This document shows, in pieces, positions 34,360-42,318 of a DNA stretch of 64,000 bases (positions within the stretch are counted from its first letter, which is position 1; every line of letters starts with the position of its first letter). The translations under genes were made by a program, and so were the position numbers. The notes below the pieces were generated by a model. The model did not search any database and had not been told where the DNA came from. It was given only the letters and a program-made list of their open reading frames with translations. This DNA comes from Shinella zoogloeoides (lineage in GTDB: Bacteria; Pseudomonadota; Alphaproteobacteria; Rhizobiales; Rhizobiaceae): contig NZ_CP131131.1 of assembly GCF_033705735.1 (NCBI RefSeq), forward strand, positions 1,364,001 through 1,428,000, written 5' to 3'.

Positions 34360-36105
34360 ATGCCATTCTCACAGGAACTCACGCGGGCGACCGTCGAACT
34401 ACGACAGATACGCTCAGGCAACCACAAGACCACGACGGCATCCGGCATGAGCAAGATTTCAAAAACGCCCTCCAGAGGCACCTACGACTACATCATCATC
34501 GGCTCCGGCTCCGCCGGCAGCGTTCTGGCAGGCCGGCTGTCCGAAGACGGCAAGCAACGGGTGCTCCTACTCGAAGCAGGCCCCTCGGACCAGCACATTC
34601 ACATCCGCATGCCCGCTGCGCTGCCGCTGCCGCTGGCCAATGACCGCTTCAACTGGTTCTACACCTCCGAGCCTGAACCGTATCTCGACAACAGGACCGT
34701 CCTTGAAGCGCGAGGCCGCGTTCTCGGCGGCTCGTCCTCGATCAACGGCATGAACTGGGTTCGCGGCAATCCCTGGGATTACGACAACTGGGAAGCGCTC
34801 GGCCTCACGGGCTGGAGCTACAAGGATGTCCTTCCCTACTTCCGTAAAGCGGAAACGTCAGACAAGGGCTCGAATAAGTATCGCGGCGGCAAAGGCCCGA
34901 TGATCATCGAGACCTGCAAGGCCGACAGCCCCTTGTACAGGGCGTTCTTGAAAGCAGGCGAACAGGCGGGACATCCCTATATCGAGGACCACAACGCGCT
35001 TCGTCAGGAAGGTGTCCATATCACCCAGCGCAATGTCGGCCACGGTATCCGCTGGAGCACGTCGCAGGCCTACATTCACGCACAGCCGAAGCGGGACAAT
35101 CTCGACGTCGTCGTCAGCGCGAAAGTCACCAAGATCGAGTTCAACGGCAACCGTGCCGTCGCCGTCAAGGCGACCATCTCCGGCAAGGCATATTCGATCA
35201 ATGTGGACAGGGAAGTTCTTCTCGCCGCCGGCGCGCTCAACTCTCCACAGCTCCTGATGCTGAGCGGTATCGGCGACGCCGGGGAACTGCGCAAGCTGTC
35301 CATTCCGGTCGTCAAGGATCTGCCGGGCGTCGGGCGTGGCCTGAAGGATCACGTCGCCGCCCCCGTCCAGTATCGCGCGACCAAGCCGGTCTCGGTCGTC
35401 GGCCAGCTTACCACCTTCGGCAAGCTCAAGCTCGGCTTGCAGTGGCTTCTGGCCAAGACGGGCCTGGGCGCCACAAACTTCTTCGAGGTCGGCGGCTTCT
35501 TCCGCACCGATCCGAAATTCACGGTTCCGAACGTGCAGCTGGAATTCGTTCCGCTCATCGGCGAGATGCAGCACGGTTCGGTCAATCTGGAGAATGGCTT
35601 CCAGTATTTCATGAGCCTGATGCGACCCAAGAGCGAAGGCCGCGTCTGGCTTGCGAGCGCCGATCCGAACGTCGCACCGAAATTCGTCTTCAACTTCCTT
35701 CAGGACGAGGAAGACCAGAAGCAGGCGATCGCGGCCATCAGGGAAATCCGCCGCATCGTCGCCCAGCCCGCCTGGGACGACATTCGCGGCGAAGAAGTCA
35801 CGCCGGGCAAGCAGGTCCAGTCGGATGAAGAACTGCTTGCATTCCTCAGGAAGGAAGCCGGCACCAACTACCATCCCTGCTGCAGCTGCCGCATGGGTAC
35901 CGACGACATGTCCGTGGTGGACACCCATGCGAAGGTCCACGGCTTCGAGAATCTCCGCGTCATCGACGCGTCGATCATGCCCGCCATCGTCAGCGGCAAT
36001 CTGAACGCCCCCGTCATCATGATGGCTGAAAAACTCGCGGACGACATTCTCGGCAAAAAGCTGCCGCAGGAGGTCGCCGACTACTATCAGCCGGAAGTCG
36101 CGTAA
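34360..36105 (+). CDS. GMC-family FAD-dependent oxidoreductase
   Basis: The 581 aa enzyme has an N-terminal extension of about 38 residues, then the FAD motif YIIIGSGSAGSVLAGRLS, GRVLGGSSSINGMNWVRGNPWDYD, ALNSPQLLMLSGIG and the C-terminal TNYHPCCSCRMG with the catalytic His and SGNLNAPVIMMAEKLA. The start at 34360 has GAGG upstream; an internal ATG at 34447 would remove the extension. It likely oxidises an alcohol of the pathway substrate. It shares the layout but not close sequence with the three other GMC genes in the window. Confidence 0.9.
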   Translation: MPFSQELTRATVELRQIRSGNHKTTTASGMSKISKTPSRGTYDYIIIGSGSAGSVLAGRLSEDGKQRVLLLEAGPSDQHIHIRMPAALPLPLANDRFNWFYTSEPEPYLDNRTVLEARGRVLGGSSSINGMNWVRGNPWDYDNWEALGLTGWSYKDVLPYFRKAETSDKGSNKYRGGKGPMIIETCKADSPLYRAFLKAGEQAGHPYIEDHNALRQEGVHITQRNVGHGIRWSTSQAYIHAQPKRDNLDVVVSAKVTKIEFNGNRAVAVKATISGKAYSINVDREVLLAAGALNSPQLLMLSGIGDAGELRKLSIPVVKDLPGVGRGLKDHVAAPVQYRATKPVSVVGQLTTFGKLKLGLQWLLAKTGLGATNFFEVGGFFRTDPKFTVPNVQLEFVPLIGEMQHGSVNLENGFQYFMSLMRPKSEGRVWLASADPNVAPKFVFNFLQDEEDQKQAIAAIREIRRIVAQPAWDDIRGEEVTPGKQVQSDEELLAFLRKEAGTNYHPCCSCRMGTDDMSVVDTHAKVHGFENLRVIDASIMPAIVSGNLNAPVIMMAEKLADDILGKKLPQEVADYYQPEVA

Positions 36106-36116
36106 GGAGACATTCC

Positions 36117-36632
36117 ATGGAAAACAAAGCAGAAGAGACCCCGGCCAAGGGCGACTTGCTGATCCTCAAGCCCGAAGAGGGCAAGAACTTCTGGCAGCCG
36201 GTTCCCGCCAACGGCCACATCTCCGTCAGGATTTCTCCCGACTTCCTCGGCGTAGAGACGCCGTTCAGCCTCGGGACGCAAACCTTGCCGCCGCAGGGCT
36301 ACGTGCGTGAGCACGCGCATCCGGTACACGATGAAGTTCTGCATTTCATCTCCGGCCGTGGCAAGGCTGTCGTCGAGGGCGTCGAATATCCCGCGGAACC
36401 CGGCGTGACGATCTTCGTCGGCCGCAACCGGAAACACATGTTCATCAACACGTCCGAGGACCAGGAACTGCATTGGCTCTGGTTCATCCAGCCGAACGGC
36501 CTCGAACATTTCTTCGAGGAGATCGGCCGCCCGATGCAGCCGGGCGAGGCGGCGCCGGAGCCGTTCGCACGGCCTGAAAACGTACTGGAGATCGAGCAGC
36601 GCACGGCATTCGTCGCAGCCGACAAACTCTAA
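36117..36632 (+). CDS. Cupin-domain protein
   Basis: This 171 aa protein has a single cupin fold with both metal motifs: REHAHPVHDEVLHFISGRG (two His and a Glu) and HMFINTSEDQELHWLWF (late His). It resembles small cupin isomerases, dioxygenases or quality-of-substrate proteins found in catabolic operons. AAGGAG precedes the ATG; gap to the previous gene is 11 bases. Function is not predictable. Confidence 0.85.
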   Translation: MENKAEETPAKGDLLILKPEEGKNFWQPVPANGHISVRISPDFLGVETPFSLGTQTLPPQGYVREHAHPVHDEVLHFISGRGKAVVEGVEYPAEPGVTIFVGRNRKHMFINTSEDQELHWLWFIQPNGLEHFFEEIGRPMQPGEAAPEPFARPENVLEIEQRTAFVAADKL

Positions 36633-36647
36633 ACCCAGAGAACGAAA

Positions 36648-37448
36648 ATGCCCACATTATTGGCGTCCGATGGATGCCGGGTGACGTATGACGTCTCCGG
36701 CAAAGGCGAAGCTTTGCTGCTCATTCCCGGTCTCGGCGGAGCGGCAAGCTTCTGGAACGACATCGTTCCGCTTCTTGTCGATCGCTACAAGGTCATCTCG
36801 TTCGATCATCGGGGAACCGGGCGAAGCGACAGACCTCTTGGCAAATATTCGGTATCGAGGATTGCTGAGGACGCCGTGGAAATTCTCCGCGCGGAAAACG
36901 TGGACGCAGCCCATATCGTCGGCCACTCGACGGGCGGCCTGGTGGCGCAGTTCATCGCTCTCGACGCACCGGCGCTCGTCAGATCGCTGGTCATCAGTGG
37001 CAGTTGGGAGAAGACGGACGCTCGCTTCGTCGCCATGTTCGAAGCACGCCTGGCCGTATTGAGGACCGCGGGGCCGATCGCGTACCAGAAACTAACCCAT
37101 GCGATCGGCTTTCCTTCAGGCTTCCTCGAAGCGAACACTGAAAGTCTCGACCGGGCTATCGATAACGCTACGGACGCGCTCTCGCCTCCGGAAGTCGCCG
37201 CCGCACGGATCGAGATGCTTCTTGCAGACGAACGTAGCGGCGACCTTCAGCGGATCACCGCTCGCACTCTCGTCATCGGCGCCACCGACGACGCCCTCAT
37301 TCCCTTTGCCCACAGCCGAACGCTCGCCGCCATGATACCTGGCGCACGGCTCGCCGTGATCGATGGGGCGCACTTCTTTCCTCGGGTTCATCCCGAGCGA
37401 TACGCCAAAACCCTTCGAAAATTTCTGGAGGAAACAGATGAACAATGA
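36648..37448 (+). CDS. Alpha/beta-fold hydrolase
   Basis: The 266 aa protein has the alpha/beta-hydrolase pattern: oxyanion region IPGLGGAASFW, FDHRGTGRSD, the nucleophile elbow GHSTGGLVAQ (Ser near residue 95), an acidic residue in GATDDALIP and a C-terminal His in DGAHFFP. It resembles the RutD/3-oxoadipate-enol-lactonase group that hydrolyses enol lactones, carbamates or esters. It overlaps the following aspartate-dehydrogenase gene by 11 bases. Confidence 0.87.
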   Translation: MPTLLASDGCRVTYDVSGKGEALLLIPGLGGAASFWNDIVPLLVDRYKVISFDHRGTGRSDRPLGKYSVSRIAEDAVEILRAENVDAAHIVGHSTGGLVAQFIALDAPALVRSLVISGSWEKTDARFVAMFEARLAVLRTAGPIAYQKLTHAIGFPSGFLEANTESLDRAIDNATDALSPPEVAAARIEMLLADERSGDLQRITARTLVIGATDDALIPFAHSRTLAAMIPGARLAVIDGAHFFPRVHPERYAKTLRKFLEETDEQ

Positions 37449-38238
37449 CGTCAAGAAAGTCGCTGTCATCGGCTTTGGCGCGATGGCGCAAAGTCTCGAC
37501 CATTCCTTGCGCGCCTCCGGAAGCGGCATCGAAGTTTCCGCCACGCTCGTTCCCCACGACCTGACCGTCGATCACGACGGCGTGGAAGTCTTCCACGATG
37601 TCGCCGCCCTCATTGAATGGGGGCCGTCGGTGGTCGTGGAATGTGCCAGTCACCAGGCGGTCAAGAATTCCGTCCCACCCCTCCTTCGCGCGGGCATCGA
37701 CGTTATCGTCGTCTCGATCGGCAGCCTGAGCGATACCGCGTTGCTTCATGCGCTGGAAAAAGCTGCCGAGGAAGGAGGAAGCCGGCTGACCGTCGCCTCC
37801 GGCGCGATCGGCGGCCTCGATGTGCTGCGCTCGGCGAAGATCGCGGGTCTGGAAAGCGTCATCTATACGGGCACCAAACCGCCGTCCGCCTGGAAGGGAA
37901 CGCCGGCGGAGCAGAGCGTCGACCTCGCCAGCCTCCGCCAGAGGACCGTCATTTTCGAGGGCAATGCGGCGGAAGCCTCGCTGCAGTATCCAAAAAACGC
38001 GAATGTCACGGCTGCGGTCGCCCTTGCCGGGATCGGCTTTGCCGACACCAGGGTAACGCTGGTCGCCGATCCGCATGCAAGTGGCAACACCCATAAGGTC
38101 AATGCCGCCGGCGCCTTCGGCAGATTCGAGATTTCGCTCGAAAACAAGCCGCTTCCCGACAATCCCAAAACGTCCTGGCTCGCGGCTCTGAGCGTCGAGC
38201 AGGCACTGCATCGTCATTTTCAAAGAATAGAACTGTGA
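37438..38238 (+). CDS. L-aspartate dehydrogenase family protein (NadX-like, DUF108)
   Basis: The 266 aa protein has a Rossmann motif VAVIGFGAMAQSL at residues 8-20, the central SGAIGGLDVLRSAK, and the family signature YPKNANVTAAVALAGIGF and HKVNAAGAFGRFEI with the catalytic His. The reaction is NAD(P)-dependent oxidation of L-aspartate to iminoaspartate or oxaloacetate. In catabolic operons such proteins work beside aldehyde dehydrogenase and hydrolase genes, as here, rather than in NAD biosynthesis. It starts at an ATG inside the hydrolase gene, with GGAGG upstream. Confidence 0.88.
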   Translation: MNNDVKKVAVIGFGAMAQSLDHSLRASGSGIEVSATLVPHDLTVDHDGVEVFHDVAALIEWGPSVVVECASHQAVKNSVPPLLRAGIDVIVVSIGSLSDTALLHALEKAAEEGGSRLTVASGAIGGLDVLRSAKIAGLESVIYTGTKPPSAWKGTPAEQSVDLASLRQRTVIFEGNAAEASLQYPKNANVTAAVALAGIGFADTRVTLVADPHASGNTHKVNAAGAFGRFEISLENKPLPDNPKTSWLAALSVEQALHRHFQRIEL

Positions 38239-38247
38239 GGTCACACC

Positions 38248-39000
38248 ATGCGTCTTGAAAACAAAATCGCAATCGTCACCGGCGCAGGCGCTGGTATCGG
38301 CGCGGCCACCGCAGAAGCCTTCGCCCGCGAAGGCGCGAAGGTCGTCGTCGCCGATTTCAACGGCGATGCCGCCAGGTCCGTCGCCGGCAAGATCGGCGAG
38401 AGCGCAGTCAGCATCAAGGTCGACGTCCGTGACAGCGGCGAAGTGAAGGCGATGGTGGAGCTCGCCGTCTCGACGTTCGGCGGCCTCGACATCATCGTCA
38501 ACAATGCCGGGCGCGGCATGATCGGCACCGTCGAGACGACGGCTGAAGACGACTGGGACGACATCGTTGCCGTCAATCTCAAGGGCGTCTATCTCTGCTC
38601 GAAATACGCGGTTCCGGCCCTCCGGGCCCGCGGGGGCGGCAGCATCGTCAATACCGCCTCCAACATCGTCACCTTCGGCATCAAGGATCGCGCCGCCTAT
38701 GTCGCGGCGAAAGGTGGCGTCGCTGCCCTCACCCGTGCGATGGCGCTCGACCATGCCGTGGACAAAATCCGCGTCAACTCCGTCGCCCCCGGCGTCATCT
38801 GGTCGAACTATTACGACAAGATGCTGAAGGAAGTCCCCGATCCGGACGCCTTCGTGGCCGGCCTCAAGGCGCGTTCTCCGATGGCCGAACTCGGTCAGCC
38901 GGACGACATCGCCTTGGCCATCCTCTATCTGGCAAGCGATGAATCCAAATTCGCGACCGGCTCGATGATGACTGTCGACGGCGGCGCCTCGGCCTGGTGA
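38248..39000 (+). CDS. Short-chain dehydrogenase/reductase
   Basis: The 250 aa enzyme is a classical SDR: TGAGAGIGAATAEAF at residues 11-25, NNAGRGM near 86, the catalytic Ser in VNTASNIVTF, YVAAKGG with Tyr and Lys about 152-156, and a PGVIWSNYYDKM loop. It oxidises or reduces a hydroxyl or keto group with NAD(P)(H). GAGG precedes the ATG. Substrate unknown. Confidence 0.92.
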   Translation: MRLENKIAIVTGAGAGIGAATAEAFAREGAKVVVADFNGDAARSVAGKIGESAVSIKVDVRDSGEVKAMVELAVSTFGGLDIIVNNAGRGMIGTVETTAEDDWDDIVAVNLKGVYLCSKYAVPALRARGGGSIVNTASNIVTFGIKDRAAYVAAKGGVAALTRAMALDHAVDKIRVNSVAPGVIWSNYYDKMLKEVPDPDAFVAGLKARSPMAELGQPDDIALAILYLASDESKFATGSMMTVDGGASAW

Positions 39001-39036
39001 GCCGACGGCGATACCAACGCACTCACGGAACAGACC

Positions 39037-39351
39037 ATGCTTCTCGAAGAACGGGATTACCGGATTCGCGCGGGCTTCCTCGGCGAATTCATGGAAAACT
39101 ATATGAAACTCGGCTTGCCGATTCAGCGCGCGCATCTTGGTGAGCCGATTGGTTTCTTCACGTCCGAAATCGGAGAATTGAATCACTTCATCTCCATGTG
39201 GCGCTGGACAGACCTCGCGGAACGGACGATGAAGAGGGCGCACATGCTGGCCGATCCCGGCTGGGGTCCCTATCTCGCCAGCATCAAGGGCCTGATCGAC
39301 ACCCAGGCGATCCGGATCCTGACCCCGACGTCCTTCTCTCCCCTGTCCTGA
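39037..39351 (+). CDS. NIPSNAP-family small protein
   Basis: This 104 aa protein matches the NIPSNAP ferredoxin-like fold: EERDYRIRAGFLGEFMENY, GFFTSEIGELNHFISMWRW, ERTMKRAHMLADPGWGPYL. NIPSNAP proteins often accompany catabolic operons, but their role is unclear. It lies 36 bases after the SDR gene and 23 before the GlcG-like gene. Confidence 0.85.
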   Translation: MLLEERDYRIRAGFLGEFMENYMKLGLPIQRAHLGEPIGFFTSEIGELNHFISMWRWTDLAERTMKRAHMLADPGWGPYLASIKGLIDTQAIRILTPTSFSPLS

Positions 39352-39374
39352 ACGACCGAAGAAAAGCGAAAACC

Positions 39375-39794
39375 ATGAAGTACACGAAAGAAACCCTGGT
39401 CCTCACCCATTCCGGCGCGATCGAGGCCCTGTCAGCCGCCGTTAAGGCGGCGGAGGAATTGTCCGTTCCCCAATGCATCTTTATCGTTGATTGCAGCGGC
39501 GAAACCATCGCAAGCATCCGGATGGACGGAGCGAAGTATCTGAGCATGCACACGGCGCGCGCCAAGGCACGCACCGCCGCATCGATCAACGCGCCGACGG
39601 GCTCCATGGCATTCGAATTCGGCACATCTGCCGGGGTCGCATCGCAAGGCGGCGTAACGCCATTGCCCGGTGGCCTGCCTATCCGCTTCGGCGGGAAACT
39701 TGCCGGCGCGATCGGCGTGGGCTCCGGGACAGGGGAGCAGGACTTCGCGGTCGGCCGCGCAGCTTTGGTCGCCATCGGTGCGGACGCTGTCTGA
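39375..39794 (+). CDS. GlcG/HbpS-family heme-binding-type protein
   Basis: The 139 aa protein resembles the GlcG/HbpS (PF03928) fold: VDCSGETIASIRMDGA, KARTAASINAPTG, GGLPIRFGGKLAGAIGVGSGTGEQD. Such proteins occur at the end of glycolate, propanediol or aromatic catabolic operons; some bind heme or cobalamin. The start at 39375 is the ATG after AAAGCGAAAACC. It ends the rightward operon and converges on the GH3 gene. Confidence 0.87.
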   Translation: MKYTKETLVLTHSGAIEALSAAVKAAEELSVPQCIFIVDCSGETIASIRMDGAKYLSMHTARAKARTAASINAPTGSMAFEFGTSAGVASQGGVTPLPGGLPIRFGGKLAGAIGVGSGTGEQDFAVGRAALVAIGADAV

Positions 39795-39807
39795 TCAAAA
39801 AATCAGA
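39790..39807. terminator. Small hairpin at the convergent gene ends
   Basis: TCTGAT and ATCAGA pair over 6 bp around CAAAAA, overlapping the GlcG-like stop codon. Weak and A/T-rich; a modest terminator at best between the two convergent genes. Confidence 0.3.
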
Positions 39808-39813
39808 TGAGAG

Positions 39814-40818
39814 CTAGCCACCTCCGGCAATTTGTCTGACACGAGCGGCAGCGTCGGCAAGTCGCTGCTGCTTGATGTCGCCGCACTGTGCGGCTGCCGC
39901 TATTCCTTCGGATAGCGCGCTTAGATGAGGCCCACCCGCGACGAGTAGCAGATCAGCGCCCGCATTCAGCGAAGCTATCGCCGTTTCAAGGAGTGATTGG
40001 CCGCGCAGGGTGGCTGGTGCGTCCAGATCGTCGCTGACGACGAGACCTTTGAATCCCAATTGAGACCGCAGCATAGCCATAACGGCCGGCGAGGTGCTCG
40101 CTGAATTGTTTCCGTCTATGGCGGCGACAGGTGCCGGCCCTGTCATGATCGCCTTTGTCCCAGCCTCGATAGCGGCCTTGAACGGCAGCATGTTGTGGAG
40201 AATGCGGTCGAGCGGCGTCGCCAGGCAAACATCTGCCAATGCGGGGTCTTCTGCCAGATCGTTGAAACCTGGAAAATGTTTCGTCACCGCGGTGATGCCG
40301 GCGGCCTGGACACCCGTTACAAAGGCTGAAACCAGCCGGGCCACAGCTTGCGGATAAGAGCCCATCGTGCGTGCTCGCAGCCAAACGTTTTGGCCGTCGA
40401 TGATGTCGGCGATGGGCGCAAGGAACATCGACACACCGAGTGCGCGAGCGCCCTGGGCGGTGATCCGGCAGCGTTCTGCAAGTGCATCCGGAGAGAGTGT
40501 ATGTGCCTCGTCGAGCGTCGGAAGCGGTGGAACCAAGCCAGCGAGCCGCTGGATACCGCCGAGCTCCTGATCGACCGCGACGATCAGGTGAGGCGTTACG
40601 GCCTGAAGCGCCGCGATCGATGCGCGAAATCCGTCCGGCGTTTCGCAGGCCAGTCTTTCTGTCGACATCGCCCGGGCAACATATTCCGCACGAGTCTCGC
40701 CGATCAGGACGGAGCATCCTCCCTCCTTCAGAAAGGGCACCATAATATCCAAGACATCGAGCGTATCGAAAGCCGGCAGAAGAACCGCCCTTGCATCCCG
40801 ATCGATTGAGGCACTCAT
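39814..40818 (-). CDS. Glycoside hydrolase family 3 protein (NagZ-like, divergent)
   Basis: This 334 aa protein keeps the GH3 TIM barrel: IVAVDQELGGIQRL, LGVSMFLAPIAD, ITAVTKHFPGFNDLAED and the nucleophile Asp in FKGLVVSDDLDAPATL. NagZ enzymes have KHFPGHGD followed by an Asp-His dyad (TxxDSH) for acid/base catalysis; here the loop reads FNDLAEDPALADV and has no His. It may be a hydrolase with other chemistry, such as a phosphorylase-like member, or a sensor. No signal peptide, so it acts in the cytoplasm. It ends the eleven-gene leftward run, 16 bases after a DeoR gene. Confidence 0.82.
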   Translation of the reverse strand: MSASIDRDARAVLLPAFDTLDVLDIMVPFLKEGGCSVLIGETRAEYVARAMSTERLACETPDGFRASIAALQAVTPHLIVAVDQELGGIQRLAGLVPPLPTLDEAHTLSPDALAERCRITAQGARALGVSMFLAPIADIIDGQNVWLRARTMGSYPQAVARLVSAFVTGVQAAGITAVTKHFPGFNDLAEDPALADVCLATPLDRILHNMLPFKAAIEAGTKAIMTGPAPVAAIDGNNSASTSPAVMAMLRSQLGFKGLVVSDDLDAPATLRGQSLLETAIASLNAGADLLLVAGGPHLSALSEGIAAAAQCGDIKQQRLADAAARVRQIAGGG

Positions 40819-40834
40819 CGTCGTCTCCGCGGTT

Positions 40835-41617
40835 TCAGACTATTTCGACATCGACGCCGGCCTCGCGAACGGCATCGAGAATGGCGGTATCCTTGGTGCC
40901 GGTGAAAAGCGTCGACACAGCGGATACCGGCGCGACTTCATAGGTCGCGGCCTGTCCGAGTTTGTCGGCAGTCGCCAGAAGCAAGGTCTTGTTGGCGGCA
41001 CGGATCATCGCCGCCTTCAGAAGTGCGTCCTCGTAGTCGTCGGCACGCAGCGTCAGGTCCTGGGCGACGCCGCAGGTGCCAAGGACGCAGTAATCGACAC
41101 GCAGTGCACGGACGGCGTCGATGGCAGCGATGCCGGTCGCGCTACGCGTCAGCCTGCCAAGGCGGCCACCGAGCATGATCACTTCAGCGTTCGGATGGTC
41201 GAGCGCGGCCGCCGCGACATCGACAGCCGCCGTGATGATGCGCACGGACAGCGCCGCCGGAAGGGCGCGCACGAAACGGACGACCGTCGTGCTCGTATCG
41301 ACCAGCAGCGTAGCGCCGTCCGGAATGACAGCCGCCGCAGCCCGGCCAATCGAATGTTTCTCTTCCATGTGAAGCGTTTCGCGGCGCTGGAAATCCAGCA
41401 CCGGCGTCACCAGCCGCGCCGCGCCGCCGTGAAACCGCTGCACCAGGCCCGCATCCGAGAGATCGCGCAGGTCGCGGCGGATCGAATCCTCGGAAACGCC
41501 GAATTCCTGGGCAAGTTCGGCGGCAAGCACACGTCCGCTGGCATTGGTCTTTTCAAGGATGACCGCCTGGCGCTCTTCCGGGGACAGGGCCGCGAGTTCC
41601 CTCCTGCCTCCGGTCAT
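40835..41617 (-). CDS. DeoR-family transcriptional regulator
   Basis: The 260 aa protein has the DeoR HTH (ELAQEFGVSEDSIRRDLRDLSDAGLVQRFHGGA, residues 33-66) and the sugar-phosphate-binding DeoRC domain with DTSTTVVRFVRAL and DYCVLGTCGV. DeoR regulators bind phosphorylated sugars. It overlaps the HAD gene by 4 bases and precedes the GH3 gene, so it is embedded in the operon it probably controls. Confidence 0.92.
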   Translation of the reverse strand: MTGGRRELAALSPEERQAVILEKTNASGRVLAAELAQEFGVSEDSIRRDLRDLSDAGLVQRFHGGAARLVTPVLDFQRRETLHMEEKHSIGRAAAAVIPDGATLLVDTSTTVVRFVRALPAALSVRIITAAVDVAAAALDHPNAEVIMLGGRLGRLTRSATGIAAIDAVRALRVDYCVLGTCGVAQDLTLRADDYEDALLKAAMIRAANKTLLLATADKLGQAATYEVAPVSAVSTLFTGTKDTAILDAVREAGVDVEIV

Positions 41618-42237
41618 TCCACGGCCTCGGCGGCAAGGAGCCCGAGCGCGATCAAGCGGGCTTCCAGCGCTTCGGAATTGCGGAAATGCTCGGTGTGAAA
41701 GCCAAGCGCCGCAGCCGCCGCAACGTTCGCGGCATTATCGTCGATGAAGAGGCATTCCTCGGCGCGGACGCCTGCGCGCTCAAGGAAGCGCTCGAAGATC
41801 GGCGCATGCGGCTTGATGAGTTTTTCGCGGCCGGAGACGATGAGGACGTCGAACGACCCGAGGAAGGGGAAAATCTCCTGCGCTCTCGGATAAGTCTCCG
41901 CCGACCAGTTGGAGATCGCATGGACGGGAACGCCGCCGGCCTTCAACCGGCCGAGAAGGCCTGCGGTCCCCGTGACCTCACCACCCAGCATTTCATGCCA
42001 GCGCAGCCAATAGGCTTCGATCAGGTCAGCCTTTTCGGGGTGTTTCGCCACGAGTTCCGCCACGCCCTCGGCAAAGGGGTGGCCAGCATCGAACTGTTCG
42101 TTCCATGCCGGGGTGCAGACCTCCGCCAGGAAGGCCGAAACCGCCGCCTCGTCCGCCATGAGCTGGCGGTAAAGATAGGCGGGATTCCAGTCGATCAGCA
42201 CACCGCCGATATCGAAGACCACGATAGTTGGATTCAT
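41614..42237 (-). CDS. HAD-IA family hydrolase (haloacid-dehalogenase-like)
   Basis: The 207 aa protein has motif I VFDIGGVLIDWNP, cap segment WNEQFDAG, motif II Ser in AISNWSAETYP, Lys in SGREKLIKPHAPIF and motif IV FIDDNAANV. The DIGGVL(I/V)D form matches the YihX alpha-glucose-1-phosphatase-like group, which dephosphorylates sugar phosphates. Start at 42235-42237. It is translationally coupled to the DeoR gene. Confidence 0.88.
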   Translation of the reverse strand: MNPTIVVFDIGGVLIDWNPAYLYRQLMADEAAVSAFLAEVCTPAWNEQFDAGHPFAEGVAELVAKHPEKADLIEAYWLRWHEMLGGEVTGTAGLLGRLKAGGVPVHAISNWSAETYPRAQEIFPFLGSFDVLIVSGREKLIKPHAPIFERFLERAGVRAEECLFIDDNAANVAAAAALGFHTEHFRNSEALEARLIALGLLAAEAVE

Positions 42238-42250
42238 CTTTCTGCCCTTC

Positions 42251-42280
42251 ATGCACGAACCTGCAGAAGCAATGCATGAA
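42251..42280. repeat. Direct repeat ATGCAYGAA, 21 bp apart
   Basis: ATGCACGAA at 42251-42259 and ATGCATGAA at 42272-42280 lie two helical turns apart, upstream of the HAD-DeoR-GH3 genes. This suits a DeoR operator, but it is short and unproven. Confidence 0.25.
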
Positions 42281-42318
42281 TACGCGCAAAAACGCAATAA
42301 TGCGCAAGCTAAAAAGCA

